Shown: positions 7,695 through 17,600 of the stretch, one piece after another
Layout of the letters: each line of letters opens with the position of its first letter
Numbering within the stretch: the stretch's first letter is position 1
Source of the DNA: a virus
DNA length: 26,923 nucleotides
Virus record (IMG/VR): IMGVR_UViG_3300032820_000094
Location: 1-26,923 of that record
Direction: 5' to 3' (one strand)
Translations under genes and position numbers: made by a program
The notes under the pieces: model-generated
What the model was told of the DNA's origin: nothing
Databases searched by the model: none
Seen by the model: only the letters and a program-made list of their open reading frames with translations

Positions 7695-8978
7695 TTATAT
7701 CTCCTTCCATCCTAAAGCAGTAGTTACATATACTATTTGCATTGCTTTTGTAGAAGCTAAAGTACCATCTTGATCTGCGCCTTCTATTTTTAAACCATTT
7801 CGTGCGATTGTTACAAGCCCCGCACCTACATTTTTTATAATCACTGTATCTCCTGCACTAGCACTTGATGGAAGGGTAAGTGTTCTTGCGGCCGCGGAGT
7901 TCATAATTATCTGCTCACCACTATCAACTACTGTATAATTAGTATCGGTTTTAACTGCCCATGTAGAATATAAACCGCCGCTTGCTGCCCAAGTATTGTC
8001 ACCCCTTAAAAAAGTCGTATCGTCAGCAGTGCCAGTTGCAGCTAATTCGGCAATACCAACAGCGTCATCTGCTAGTTTCGCCTGTGTTACAGCATTATCA
8101 GATAGTTCTGAAACTGTAATAGAGTTTGCCGCTAAGTCTTCTGCTACAATTACATCTACTGCTATCTTGGCTGAAGTAACAGAATTATCTTGAAGTTTTA
8201 CCGTCGATACGGTGTCATCTTCCGGCACCCCAATTACAAAAGCAGTTGCGGCGTATCGTATTACTTCAATACTTGTTAAATTAGCAGGAGCAGTAGAAAA
8301 TGTAAGTGTAGTTCCGCTTATGCTATAAGTTGACTTCTCCTGATAAACACCGTTTAAATATACTTGAGTATTCTTTTCGTCTAATGGGTCTCCACCCATT
8401 GTAAATGTAACATCGCTTCCATCGCCTACAAACTCATCTACAAAGATTCCAAGAGGAGTCCCTCCAGAAATCATTACATTTGAAGGGCGGTAAGGAAATA
8501 CAAATACGTTATTTGCGTCTTCTACATAAACAAGAGGCTGTGAAAAAGCAGGCTCGGTTAATGTTAGAAGTCCCGCAGTATCTGCACTTAAATAGTACCA
8601 CTGCCCTACTGTTAAGCCGTGAGAGCTTAACTCAAATCTTCCTGATTGTGCAACTGTAAACGTATTAGCATCCGCTGATGCAGTTACAACTCCAAGTGCT
8701 AAAGTAGCTGCTGAATTTGCCTGTGCTTTTACCCAGGCACTTCCATTATGGCGAATACAATCTTTTACTGCCAAACCATGGCTAGATTGTGTAACTTCTG
8801 TAGTGGAGCCGCCTCCGCCTCCACTTCCACCACCAGCAACTTCAATTATGTTATTCGCGTTGTCTCGAATATATAGTATCTTATCAAAGGTGTTTATCGC
8901 AATCTCGCCCTCTGCAAGATCGGATGTAGTAGGCGCGCCAGTGGTAAATTTACGCTTTGGTTTAATTACCTGAGCCAT
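7695..8978 (-). CDS. Tail fibre protein with Gly/Ser linker, 427 residues
   Basis: MAQVIKPKRKF and LAEGEIAINTFDKILYIRD (residues 1-45) form the same N-terminal module as the 408-residue protein next door. The spacing of K-R, GE-I and L-Y-I recalls N-terminal attachment domains of phage tropism proteins (Mtd_N-like), a tentative match. A flexible GGGSGGGGGS linker follows at about 50-59. Residues about 60-165 form a beta-domain, about 170-255 a second one (FVGDGSDVTFTM, VYLNGVYQEKSTYSISGTTLTFS), about 260-310 a run of short SVTSAKIAV-like and NAVTQAKLADDAVG-like repeats typical of fibre shafts, and about 310-427 a head shared with the 238-residue protein. Its start has AGGA a few bases upstream. 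It is most likely a long trimeric fibre. Confidence 0.65.
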   Translation of the reverse strand: MAQVIKPKRKFTTGAPTTSDLAEGEIAINTFDKILYIRDNANNIIEVAGGGSGGGGGSTTEVTQSSHGLAVKDCIRHNGSAWVKAQANSAATLALGVVTASADANTFTVAQSGRFELSSHGLTVGQWYYLSADTAGLLTLTEPAFSQPLVYVEDANNVFVFPYRPSNVMISGGTPLGIFVDEFVGDGSDVTFTMGGDPLDEKNTQVYLNGVYQEKSTYSISGTTLTFSTAPANLTSIEVIRYAATAFVIGVPEDDTVSTVKLQDNSVTSAKIAVDVIVAEDLAANSITVSELSDNAVTQAKLADDAVGIAELAATGTADDTTFLRGDNTWAASGGLYSTWAVKTDTNYTVVDSGEQIIMNSAAARTLTLPSSASAGDTVIIKNVGAGLVTIARNGLKIEGADQDGTLASTKAMQIVYVTTALGWKEI

Positions 8979-8989
8979 AGTTTATCCTA

Positions 8990-10216
8990 TTAGTAAGTTC
9001 CGCCGTCTATAGTGCCCACTTGTAAATCGAATGTAATAGCCCCGGTGGTTCCTGCTCCTGTTCCTGTAATGCTTGAATCAGTACTAGAAATAGTTACCTG
9101 AGTTATGTCACCTGTAGTAGTAGAGTACCCATAATCTTCAATCCTATTTTTAATAGCCAAAGCGCTCATTAAATGATCATCTGCATCAGATGCTTCCGAA
9201 GTAATATCAATATCATCTACTGTATGCCCACCAATTATAAGGTTACCAGTTACATTACCTGTTACATTACCTGTTAAAGCACCAGCGAAGCCATCTGCTG
9301 TTAAAACCCCAGTATTAGAATTAAAAGTTAAATTAGTACCACTTTTTGGGGCAAGGTCTCCAGTTGCTGCAGTAACAAATAAAGGGAAACATGTAGTATC
9401 CGAAGATTCATCTGCAATAGTTATAGTTCCTGGTACAATAGCAGCAGTACCGTCAAATGCTACTCCGCCGATATTTCTTGCTGTTGCTAATGCTGTTGCT
9501 GTTGCTGCATTACCTGTAGCGGACCCAGCGGTTCCTGTTACATTACCGGTTACATTACCTGTTACATTTCCCTCTAAAGTTGCTACAAGTGTTCCAACTG
9601 TATAGCCAGTACCACTTGTATTAACTGTAGTTGTTGGAGCCGCTTGATTATCTTTAAAAAGTTTCCATTTTCCTGAATCATTAGCATCTCTAAATAACCC
9701 ACTATACAAATCTAGTGAGCCAGAAGTATCATGTAATCCATAAAAACCAATATCAACTGCGTCTGCTGCGCCATTATTTGCAGCTAATATCATTAAAGGG
9801 TCTTCTACTGACATTGTTGCGGTATTAACAGTTGTAGTAGCGCCACTAACTAATAAATCTCCAGTAACTGTTAAATTCCCAGAAGTAGTAATAGTTACAT
9901 CCGTTGCATCCCCAATAGTAGTATTATCACTAATAGCGGTAAGGTTTGTTCGAAGATTTGCTACTGTAGAATTATCAGTGCCAGCAGCATCTACGTCCGC
10001 TAAAGTACGAATTTCTGCAGCGGTAATTCCCGTTGCAAGGACTGCAGTACCAGCATTATTTTTAATTGCTCCTCCAATTGCTATGGGAGTATTAGCAGCT
10101 TCAGGGTCTCCTACATAAAAAGTGTCACTACCTTTACTATAGGCTAATTCTCCCACTGCAAGCGTTCCAGGGGCGCTGGACCCTGTAGATCTTTTAATTT
10201 TAATTACTTGTGCCAT
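8990..10216 (-). CDS. Tail fibre protein with NVTG repeats, 408 residues
   Basis: The N-terminus MAQVIKIKRSTGSSAPGTLAVGELAYSK is the same attachment-type module as in the 427-residue protein. The middle holds LLVSGATTTVNTATMSVEDPLMILAAN and a small domain IGFYGLHDTSGSLDLYSGLFRD, then two blocks of NVTG repeats (about residues 217-229 and 315-325). Between the repeat blocks lies ADESSDTTCFPLFVTAATGDLAP, a segment I have seen in many marine phage fibre proteins. The C-terminus ends DGGTY, nearly the same tag as DGGSY at the end of the 136-residue protein upstream. It is a fibre shaft with a small head. The ribosome binding site is weak. Confidence 0.65.
   Translation of the reverse strand: MAQVIKIKRSTGSSAPGTLAVGELAYSKGSDTFYVGDPEAANTPIAIGGAIKNNAGTAVLATGITAAEIRTLADVDAAGTDNSTVANLRTNLTAISDNTTIGDATDVTITTSGNLTVTGDLLVSGATTTVNTATMSVEDPLMILAANNGAADAVDIGFYGLHDTSGSLDLYSGLFRDANDSGKWKLFKDNQAAPTTTVNTSGTGYTVGTLVATLEGNVTGNVTGNVTGTAGSATGNAATATALATARNIGGVAFDGTAAIVPGTITIADESSDTTCFPLFVTAATGDLAPKSGTNLTFNSNTGVLTADGFAGALTGNVTGNVTGNLIIGGHTVDDIDITSEASDADDHLMSALAIKNRIEDYGYSTTTGDITQVTISSTDSSITGTGAGTTGAITFDLQVGTIDGGTY
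9244..9571 (-). repeat. Two clusters of 12-base NVTG-coding repeats
   Basis: Short direct repeats of the unit gttacattacct (plus-strand reading, with one-base variants) occur at about 9244-9275 and again at about 9533-9571, inside the 408-residue fibre gene. Each unit codes for NVTG on the minus strand. The two clusters flank a domain of about 85 residues. Such repeats can gain or lose units by slippage or recombination, changing shaft length; this consequence is inference. Confidence 0.6.
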
Positions 10217-10235
10217 AATAAAAGCCTATCGAGTC

Positions 10236-10646
10236 TTAGTAAGACCCTCCGTCTAAAGTATCAGAATCTCCTGTGCTCATTGCAATTGGAATCCAATCGT
10301 ACACATTTGAAGAAACTTCTCTGTAGATTTTTAATGTTTCTGTATCTGATTCGTACCAAAGATCTCCTTGTTCCACATTCCCTCCTGAAGGGGTATCATC
10401 GCCTCGGAAACTTTGGTCTGCTAACTCTTCTAATGCGGTTTGAAGATTTGAAGATTCAATAGTATTATAGGGAGTTACAGCTATATTTGCTGCATCCTGA
10501 AATTGCGCTGGAAGAGCCAAATTATTCACAGTAACAAGAGTAGTAGTATTATCGTCTAATGTTACTCCTATACTATTAGTATTTGTCACAGTAATATTTG
10601 TGATTTCTTCCGTTATTGCGACCTTTGTACCTAGTGAATCTGTCAT
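10236..10646 (-). CDS. Small fibre/baseplate-type structural protein, 136 residues
   Basis: This 136-residue protein reads through a beta-rich first half (VAITEEITNITVTNTNSIGVTLDDNTTTLVTV) and then NTIESSNLQTALEELADQSF, a helix-like link seen between domains of marine phage fibre proteins. After it comes GGNVEQGDLWYESDTETLKIYRE, a segment resembling a fibre head-binding or linker domain. It ends LDGGSY, like the DGGTY end of the next gene. Its ATG overlaps the stop of the preceding gene (ATGA). It is probably a virion protein joining the baseplate-type protein to the fibres; no precise function can be assigned. Confidence 0.55.
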   Translation of the reverse strand: MTDSLGTKVAITEEITNITVTNTNSIGVTLDDNTTTLVTVNNLALPAQFQDAANIAVTPYNTIESSNLQTALEELADQSFRGDDTPSGGNVEQGDLWYESDTETLKIYREVSSNVYDWIPIAMSTGDSDTLDGGSY

Positions 10647-10981
10647 CTAGTTACCTGCTGATTAATAGTAACACTTCCTTGTATAAGTCTTTTAACAGTA
10701 GCATCATTTGCTGTATGAATTTCTAAGTCATACACATATCTTCCGGCAGCTAAAGCAGTTGTAGTGGCTGCTTGGAGTTCTAGTTTCATAGTACCATTTG
10801 CCGCATTCACTATAGTTACTGTAAAACTAGCCGAGGTAGACGTAGCAGCGTGAGTTGTACGTATCTGTGCCCGTCCTGAGTAGCCAGTAAGATTCTTAGC
10901 TGTTCCACCCTCTGTAATTGTCAGATCAATCGCAAAGTCGGAACCTTGGTCAATCACTAGGTCATAAGTAGCTGCGGTCAT
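10643..10981 (-). CDS. BppU-N-like baseplate/fibre-attachment protein
   Basis: This 112-residue protein has the pattern LVIDQGSDFAIDLTITEGG, then NLTGYSGRAQIRTTH, G-T-M-K-L-E-L, LAAGRYVYDLEI and a final GSVTINQQVTR. The order Q-G, L-T-G-Y, A-Q-I-R, and G-x-Y-x-Y-D-L is that of a small beta-sandwich found in phage baseplate or fibre-anchoring proteins (BppU N-terminal-like). It is the first gene after the promoter at 11002-11030, with GGAG ten bases before the ATG. I infer it to be the adaptor that holds the fibres made by the genes after it. Confidence 0.6.
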   Translation of the reverse strand: MTAATYDLVIDQGSDFAIDLTITEGGTAKNLTGYSGRAQIRTTHAATSTSASFTVTIVNAANGTMKLELQAATTTALAAGRYVYDLEIHTANDATVKRLIQGSVTINQQVTR

Positions 10982-11001
10982 GTGTTTTTCTCCATTGTCA
11001 A

Positions 11002-11030
11002 ATTATATACCAAAGGACATTCTTAGTCAA
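11002..11030 (-). promoter_or_regulatory. Sigma-70 promoter for the fibre/adhesin cassette
   Basis: On the minus strand a -35 box TTGACT (11030-11025) is followed after exactly 17 bases by a perfect -10 box TATAAT (11007-11002). Transcription should start near 10995, about 14 bases before the ATG at 10981, and the short leader contains the GGAG ribosome binding site. It lies in a 69-base gap between the oxygenase and the first fibre-cassette gene, one of only two real gaps in the window. Confidence 0.8.
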
Positions 11031-11050
11031 GGTTTATTTTTGCGGTGGTA

Positions 11051-11617
11051 TTACGTAAACGGGGGCCCACTATACCACTGTACTAAAGAGTATCTTATTC
11101 CCTGGCTTACAGGAGTAACTTGGTGAGATAAAGAAGAAGGAAAAATTATAACACTACCCTTTTGTTTTGCCCCTAACGGGATATTTAGTACTTTTTCTCC
11201 CCAACAATCTTTTATTTCGAATTCTCCTCCATTATATTGATCATAGTCAGACAACTGAACAGTTATAGAAATTTTTCTTTGTGTTTCAGAGTCTACGTTA
11301 CAGTCCCTATGCCAAGTATAAAAATCATCTTTTTCATATTTTGTAAATTGTATCTTTTCAGAGTTATTTAGATTAAAATTCCATTCATTCAATCTATTGG
11401 TTCTAAAAACGTAAGCAAGAAGTAATTGGTCTACCCAGCAATCTTTTGAAAACCAACCTACTTTCCCATCTCTTACAGTTGAATCAATATCTCTACCTTG
11501 ATTAACTGTTGCACTTTCTTGTGTTAATATTAAACCTTCTTCGATAATCTTATTACAAATTTCATCAGAAAGTGCCCTCATCCATATACCTAGAGGCGCC
11601 TTTTTTATTTGTTTCAC
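11051..11617 (-). CDS. 2-oxoglutarate/Fe(II)-dependent oxygenase, prolyl-hydroxylase fold
   Basis: This 188-residue enzyme of the PKHD/prolyl 4-hydroxylase-type superfamily would hydroxylate a protein or small-molecule substrate using O2 and 2-oxoglutarate. The Fe(II) ligands are visible as H103 and D105 (YTWHRD) and H165 (SLSHQV); R175 (GIRYSLVQWY) fits the 2-oxoglutarate carboxylate contact. GGEFEI at 130-135 is the usual core strand. All key residues are present, so it should be active. The start is a GTG at 11617, two bases after the stop of the tip-protein gene, so it is co-transcribed with tail genes. The substrate is unknown. The collagen-like Pro-rich segment of the adjacent tip protein is a possible target (inference); a modified host metabolite or lipopolysaccharide is an alternative. 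Confidence 0.8.
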   Translation of the reverse strand: MKQIKKAPLGIWMRALSDEICNKIIEEGLILTQESATVNQGRDIDSTVRDGKVGWFSKDCWVDQLLLAYVFRTNRLNEWNFNLNNSEKIQFTKYEKDDFYTWHRDCNVDSETQRKISITVQLSDYDQYNGGEFEIKDCWGEKVLNIPLGAKQKGSVIIFPSSLSHQVTPVSQGIRYSLVQWYSGPPFT

Positions 11618-11619
11618 TA

Positions 11620-14600
11620 TTACAGTTTTCCTAATTTTACTCTTAAATTATCATCATCCCATACTTCTATAGCGTTCTCACCGGATTCAGTATTAAAATA
11701 GATCACACTTCCAGTTCCGGCGTCTGATGAGATTGCCAATTTTGACGCAGTAATAGAGTTAGCATTTAAATGATCAGTCCCAATAGTATCAGTAACTATT
11801 AGACTTCCATCAATTAGCGCAGTAATTTCTCCCCACGTAGTAGTTTGACCTACTCCAACAGTACCAGTAACCGCAGTAACTATCCACCCTTGGGAACTAT
11901 TACTATCTCTGACTAATGCCTGGTCATTAACTATAGGATACCTTCCCACCTTGTTATACCATTCTGTATTAGTAGGCGCATTAGTATCGTCAGTACCACT
12001 ATTTTGAAATGTAGTAAAAGTTGAAAAATCAGCCCCTGGTCCTGTGGGACCGGGCGGCCCAGGTCCTCCCCCAGGCCCAGGCCCTCCCCCAGGCCCAGGA
12101 CCGCCAGACGGTCCTGGCGGCCCAGTAACACTAAACTGTCCTGCAAACGAAAAATCAGTACCATCAAACTTCATATAGTTTGTATTATCACCTATATGAA
12201 CTCTTCCAGAGCCATCCATAAAGAACCCTTTTGTACTGTCCCCATATGCAGTCTTAGCATGACTATAAAATTTTGCGCTCGAGTCGCTATTAGAGGTACC
12301 TACCTTTAATATACTTCCTACATTTACTTGATTTGATATTGTTGAATCTGCAGATAGTGTTCCTGCAGATAATGTACCATCTACAATTACACTGCCATCA
12401 AATTCTGCCGTCACAACTGAACTAAAAGCAGAAGCTCCTACAGTAGCACTTGTTGCAGTTGCTGCACCAGTATAAATACGAGTAGAGACTGTATCTTCAA
12501 ATTTTACAGTTATTCTATCATTTGGAACAATTCTTTTTGTCCCCGTAGTAGTACAGGGCTGGACATTAGCATGTCCTATTACTGCGGCCGCAACAGCTGC
12601 TGCAACTGTATCATCTAAAGTTCCTTTAAAGGTTGTTGCTTGCGCAGAAGTCATAGTTAAAGTTAGGGTAGACCCATCTCGTGTTGAAACTCTAACTCTT
12701 CGTAAATTAATTGTTCCTTTTGCTAACACATAGTTATTGGATCTGTCAAAGACACTCCAGTATATTTCACCTTTTTCATAATTAGTACTTGTAAAATCAT
12801 CCAATATATTAGCAGTAGCTTTAATAGTAATTTCGCCAGTAGCAGATATATCTACGTCACCATACGTGTATATATTATTATTTACAGTCTCCGATCCGAA
12901 TGCGACCCCTTGGGCATCCCCCGTACCTGCTCCTGTAATTGTGATTCCATAACCAGTATCACCAGAAGGAGCATAACTAAGTTCATCGGCTCCCTTTATT
13001 ACCTTAAAAGTACAACTAAAATCATTGGTAATATTATTTGAGCTATCAACTATAAAGATATGCTCTCCATTATCTGCTGTTGCAGAAGCGGAGACAGTGT
13101 CTGGAATTGCGCCATGATTGGCAAAAATAGTCCAATCAGCTTCTACAACTTCTACGACATTCTCAACCCCAGAAACTGGAGCCATGGATGCAACCCACAA
13201 ACTAGTTCCTGCTGTGCTGCCCCAAGATGTCTCCTCCCTCTTAGTGTACCACCCTGTTGAAGCATCCACTATATCAATAATTTGACCGTTACTATCAATT
13301 TCCGAATCACCCAGAACGGGGGCCGCTAAAGTCTCCCATCCTAAAGTGCCAGTCTGAAGACTAATATTTAAATCCGGTATCTGATAACCTTGAAAATTTC
13401 CTCTAACTTCTGATTCAGTAGCCCCATAGTTGAAAACTTTCCAAAGTTCTGGGGTGGCTTCTGTATTACCTGTTTCTGCATTAGCAGTTCCAGATACACC
13501 TATTCCAGGGTCTGTTTCTACATAAAGTACTGCTGTTGCTGCTGCTGCGCCCGCAGAAAAAGTTAGGGTAGGAGCAGCAGTATACCCACTACCTGCATTA
13601 GTTATTGTTACGCCAGTTACTGTTTCATCTGTTAAAACTACTGTTCCTGTTGCTGTAGTATGTAAAACTGCTGTTGCTGCTGCTGCACCAGTACTAAATG
13701 TTACAGCTGGAGCGCTAGTATACCCACTACCTGCATTAAGGACTGTAATAGCTGTAACTGCCCCTCCTGCAATGGTGGCGGTGGCGGTAGCAGTTGTTCC
13801 TGAGGAGGGGGCAGCAATTGTTACAGTTGGTGCACTAGAATAACCACTACCTGCATTAGTAATTGTAAAGCTTTTTATAGAAAGATTAGGGGCACTAAAG
13901 GTTACAGTTGGAATACTTGAGTAACCACTACCTGCCGCAGTAACTTCAATAGTCTTTACAGTATCAATTAAAGGGGCGGGCTCCCAGAAAGAGGGAACCT
14001 TATCTCTTGTATGACGAACCCAGTAATAGTAAGTAGCATTTGTATCAATATCTAGAAGGGTATCGGTGTACTCTTTAATAGGGGGATCCAAAACTGCTAA
14101 TGATCCTGCCCCGCTTCCTTCACTATAGTAACTATTATCATGGCGATAAAGTTCAGTTGTCCATTGTGACTTTTTACCTCTTCCAAAAGTTGCAGCGTTA
14201 TTCCATGCTAAATTAATAACATTGCTTCCCCCTCCTGCTGTTAGGTCGGTGGGTCTTCCAGGAATAGCACCTTCGTCAGTGATTGGGCCTTCAGGACCTT
14301 CCCCTGTCGCTTCTCCAAGTTTCTTTTTCTTCAGATCAATTTTATAAATTGAATCATCATGTTCTTCAGCAGTTACCTGCACTAAACAATCTTCTCGAAC
14401 TTGTAAATTACTTATTCTAAAAGGCTTATCTGTCCATTTAAAGCGAGGATAAGTAATTAAAATTATCATGCCAGAAACTAATAAAACACCTTGTGGGCCA
14501 ACTTGAAAATTAATTTTTCTTCCATATCTCGAATCAATTAGATATTGCTCTGCATTCATACGAGCATTAAAAAAGTTTGTAACTAATGGAGTTTTTACAT

Positions 14601-17600
14601 CTTTTTTCTTAGGAATTCCTCGATCTTCCTTCAAATAATCACTATTATAAAAACTTACGCTACGTTTATCATACCTAATAGCAGGGTCAGAAATACCTAC
14701 AGATACAGTATTTGCACTACCTTTTAATCCAGCGTCATCGACACTAATGGTTCCAATAATATCATCCGCATTAATTCGTCTCGGTTCTGTATACGCAATA
14801 CTATTATGAGTTATAGTAGCAGGAATAGTATCTGCTGCTATTTTTATATCTAATACATATTTTCCTGCAGAATACCTAAGTATCCCATTGAAGTGCTTAA
14901 GCAATGAATTAACATTATCAAACACAGGAGTTTCTGAACGGATTACACAGTTAGTTTGATGACGGGTTACTTCTCGTTGATTATGGTCTTGCCAACCCAA
15001 ATATCTCCAATATTTTACATCATCTGAATCATATAGGGAGTACCCACTAACAGAAAAGTTCTTATCATTTGAGTCATAAGATTTAACAACCGGATTATGA
15101 TCCCAAGAAGACTCTCTTGCGGAAGCATAAAAATCACCAACAGCTACTGTACTACCTATAAATACATTTGCTGTGGTATTCCCCTTCTTTAAGGTTAGGA
15201 CTGTTTCTTCGTCGGTGCTCTCAATAGGTTCTCCTATTGTAGTATTATTCTGTTCAACCTTGAAGATTTTATTTTTTTCTCCAATCTTATGATAAATATA
15301 TTCCCCTATATTATAAGATTTCCAGTCATGCCATTTATGCGCTATTTTTCCTATACAGTTTGTAAAAGTGACTTGTATTTTGTTAGCATAATCCCCAGAA
15401 GAAATAGTTGAAGCATAATATACAGTACCTTGCCACTGAAAATAATCAGTACTATCAACGGTTGAAGTGAATGACCATTTCTCCCCAGGAGTAAAAGTCC
15501 CACTTTCCATTATTAAAGTTACATCTGATTTAGTATCACACAATCTTGCAGTTTGTTGAAAAGACGCTATATCTATATCTTTATCTAAGTCTAAGCCCTT
15601 TCCGTAGCGTTCACTAATTAAGTAGTCTAATAATTGTATAGCTGGATTAATTGATACTTTTGTATCTCCAGGAGGTAGAATTTCCCATCTAGTATTATAC
15701 GCGCTAGTTTTAACTCCGTCATCACTAGTTTCTTCATCCGTTCCAAGAGGAACGAATTGGAAAGGCTCAGGAGTAACAGTAGTAGCAGTAGTAGAACCCG
15801 TTGCAATATTAGATGTAATAATAGAGCCTGCGAGAAAATTACAAGCAGTATCAACAGTTATAGTTTTTGTACTGGTATTTACAGCTGTAATTTTAGTGCC
15901 TTCTGGAATATACGAATTGTAACCCGTTTCAGTATTGATAACGTGTTTTAATACTTGACCTGCAGCAAGGTCTGTTACAGCTTCTGTTAAAATAACTGTA
16001 ACACTTGAGGTTTGAGTTGCAGCAACTGTATAAGACCCTTTATTATCTACACCCGCTGCTACAGGCCCCAGCGAACCTGTATAAGCAACTTGTTTCGCAC
16101 CGTTGTACCCAATAATTTCTCTAGTTTGGGTTTTGATGTCCCCCGCAGGTAAAGTTGTTGTTACTTTTATTCGCTGCCCTTTAAAATAATCATCATTATC
16201 TGAAATTGCAGCAGGCACCAGAGCGCCGTCACCTAAATAAATGGCATTTGTTATTAAAAGACCTGTTAACTCCGATATACCCGCACTTGTTCCTCCGGCA
16301 CCGGCAACTTCAAAAGTACCTCCACTTCCTGATACATTTGGGTCTGATCCGCCGCCATCTAACTGAACTTGCATTAAATTTTCTAAAAGATCTTCAGCTG
16401 TAATTGTAATAGTACTGCCAAAGAGTGCAATAGTAATACCACCACTATCAGTCAGATAAGATAGCCATTCTTTCATATCTGTAGACAGTTCTGATATATC
16501 TATTCCTTCAGTAGCATTGGCAGCAACTGTACCGTTACCATCCCCCGAAGTAACTGTAATGGCTTGAAGCATTGTTTTTGTTAAACTATCTGAAGACGCG
16601 GCTTTATGGTTCCAAGTAACCATTTCATAAGCGCTAGAATGGTCATGTGCTTCGTCAAGCTGCACCATCTTAAAAGAAGTAATAGTAGTACTGCCCCCTA
16701 ATGGATCAGAAGAAAACCTATACTTCCAGACTTCTTCTTCGCGAGAGTTTAAATATTTAGTTAAATCTAATATTTGAATACTTTCAGAAGGAACTAATTC
16801 AGTGCCATCAAGTTCATAAAAATCTACAATATCTCCAATTTTAAATAAGTCACGTTTATCAGAATCGTAAGATTCCGTAGGATTAGCTCTATAGGAATAA
16901 TCATAATTATATTGTTCAAGCTCTTTCCCACGAACCACGAACTCTAGTTGAGGAATTGTTACATCCCCTTCTGCAATTTCAAATTCAGCAGCTACATACG
17001 CAGTATCAAGAAGCCTATGGTTAGGAGTCCAATAGTTATCAGCATACTCTGAATCACCTTGAAGTTTAAAGCCTGCATATTTATTAGTTGTAGTTTTATC
17101 TCTTCCTGCTGCAGCAATACCTGTTAACATATCATTTGATCGTTGATAAGGACGTCCTGCATGAAACTGTAGCTTGCCCTGTATAGGAAACTTTATACGA
17201 GTTTGTTTTTCGTGTGTTACTCCTGCATCTGAATTATCACTTTCTACAGCAGCATCATTTTGGCCGTATGTAGCAGCCCAATGAGCAAAACGACCCCCCA
17301 GCCAGCTGTGCTCCCAACCACCTTGATATTGTCCCGCCCATTGGTTCACCCCTCTATTAGCAGAAACAGCAGAACTTAAAGTATCTCCCCTATCCATTCT
17401 ACCTGAACAAATTACATCAATAGTCTCTTCACTTGTCTGCTCGCTTCTAACCTCTTCGTCATTCTTGTCTACACAGACTCGGGACTGATCGTCTATATAG
17501 ATATCATACAACCCGCTGACTTCTCCTTCACAAATTGCATAAGCAGTATAAACTTTAGTAGCATCACCAGGTCCAGGAATATTTGTATCTGCAAAAATAG

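Noticed and set aside
654-10216. Diversity-generating retroelement acting on the adhesins or Mtd-like fibres
   Set aside because: No reverse transcriptase and no template/variable repeat pair was seen in the window; divergence between the adhesin copies is not restricted to adenine positions as far as I can tell by eye.
11045-11078. Inverted repeat GTGGTAT / ATACCAC at the end of the oxygenase gene, possible terminator
   Set aside because: The loop is 20 bases long, the stem overlaps the last codons, and no T tract follows on the minus strand.
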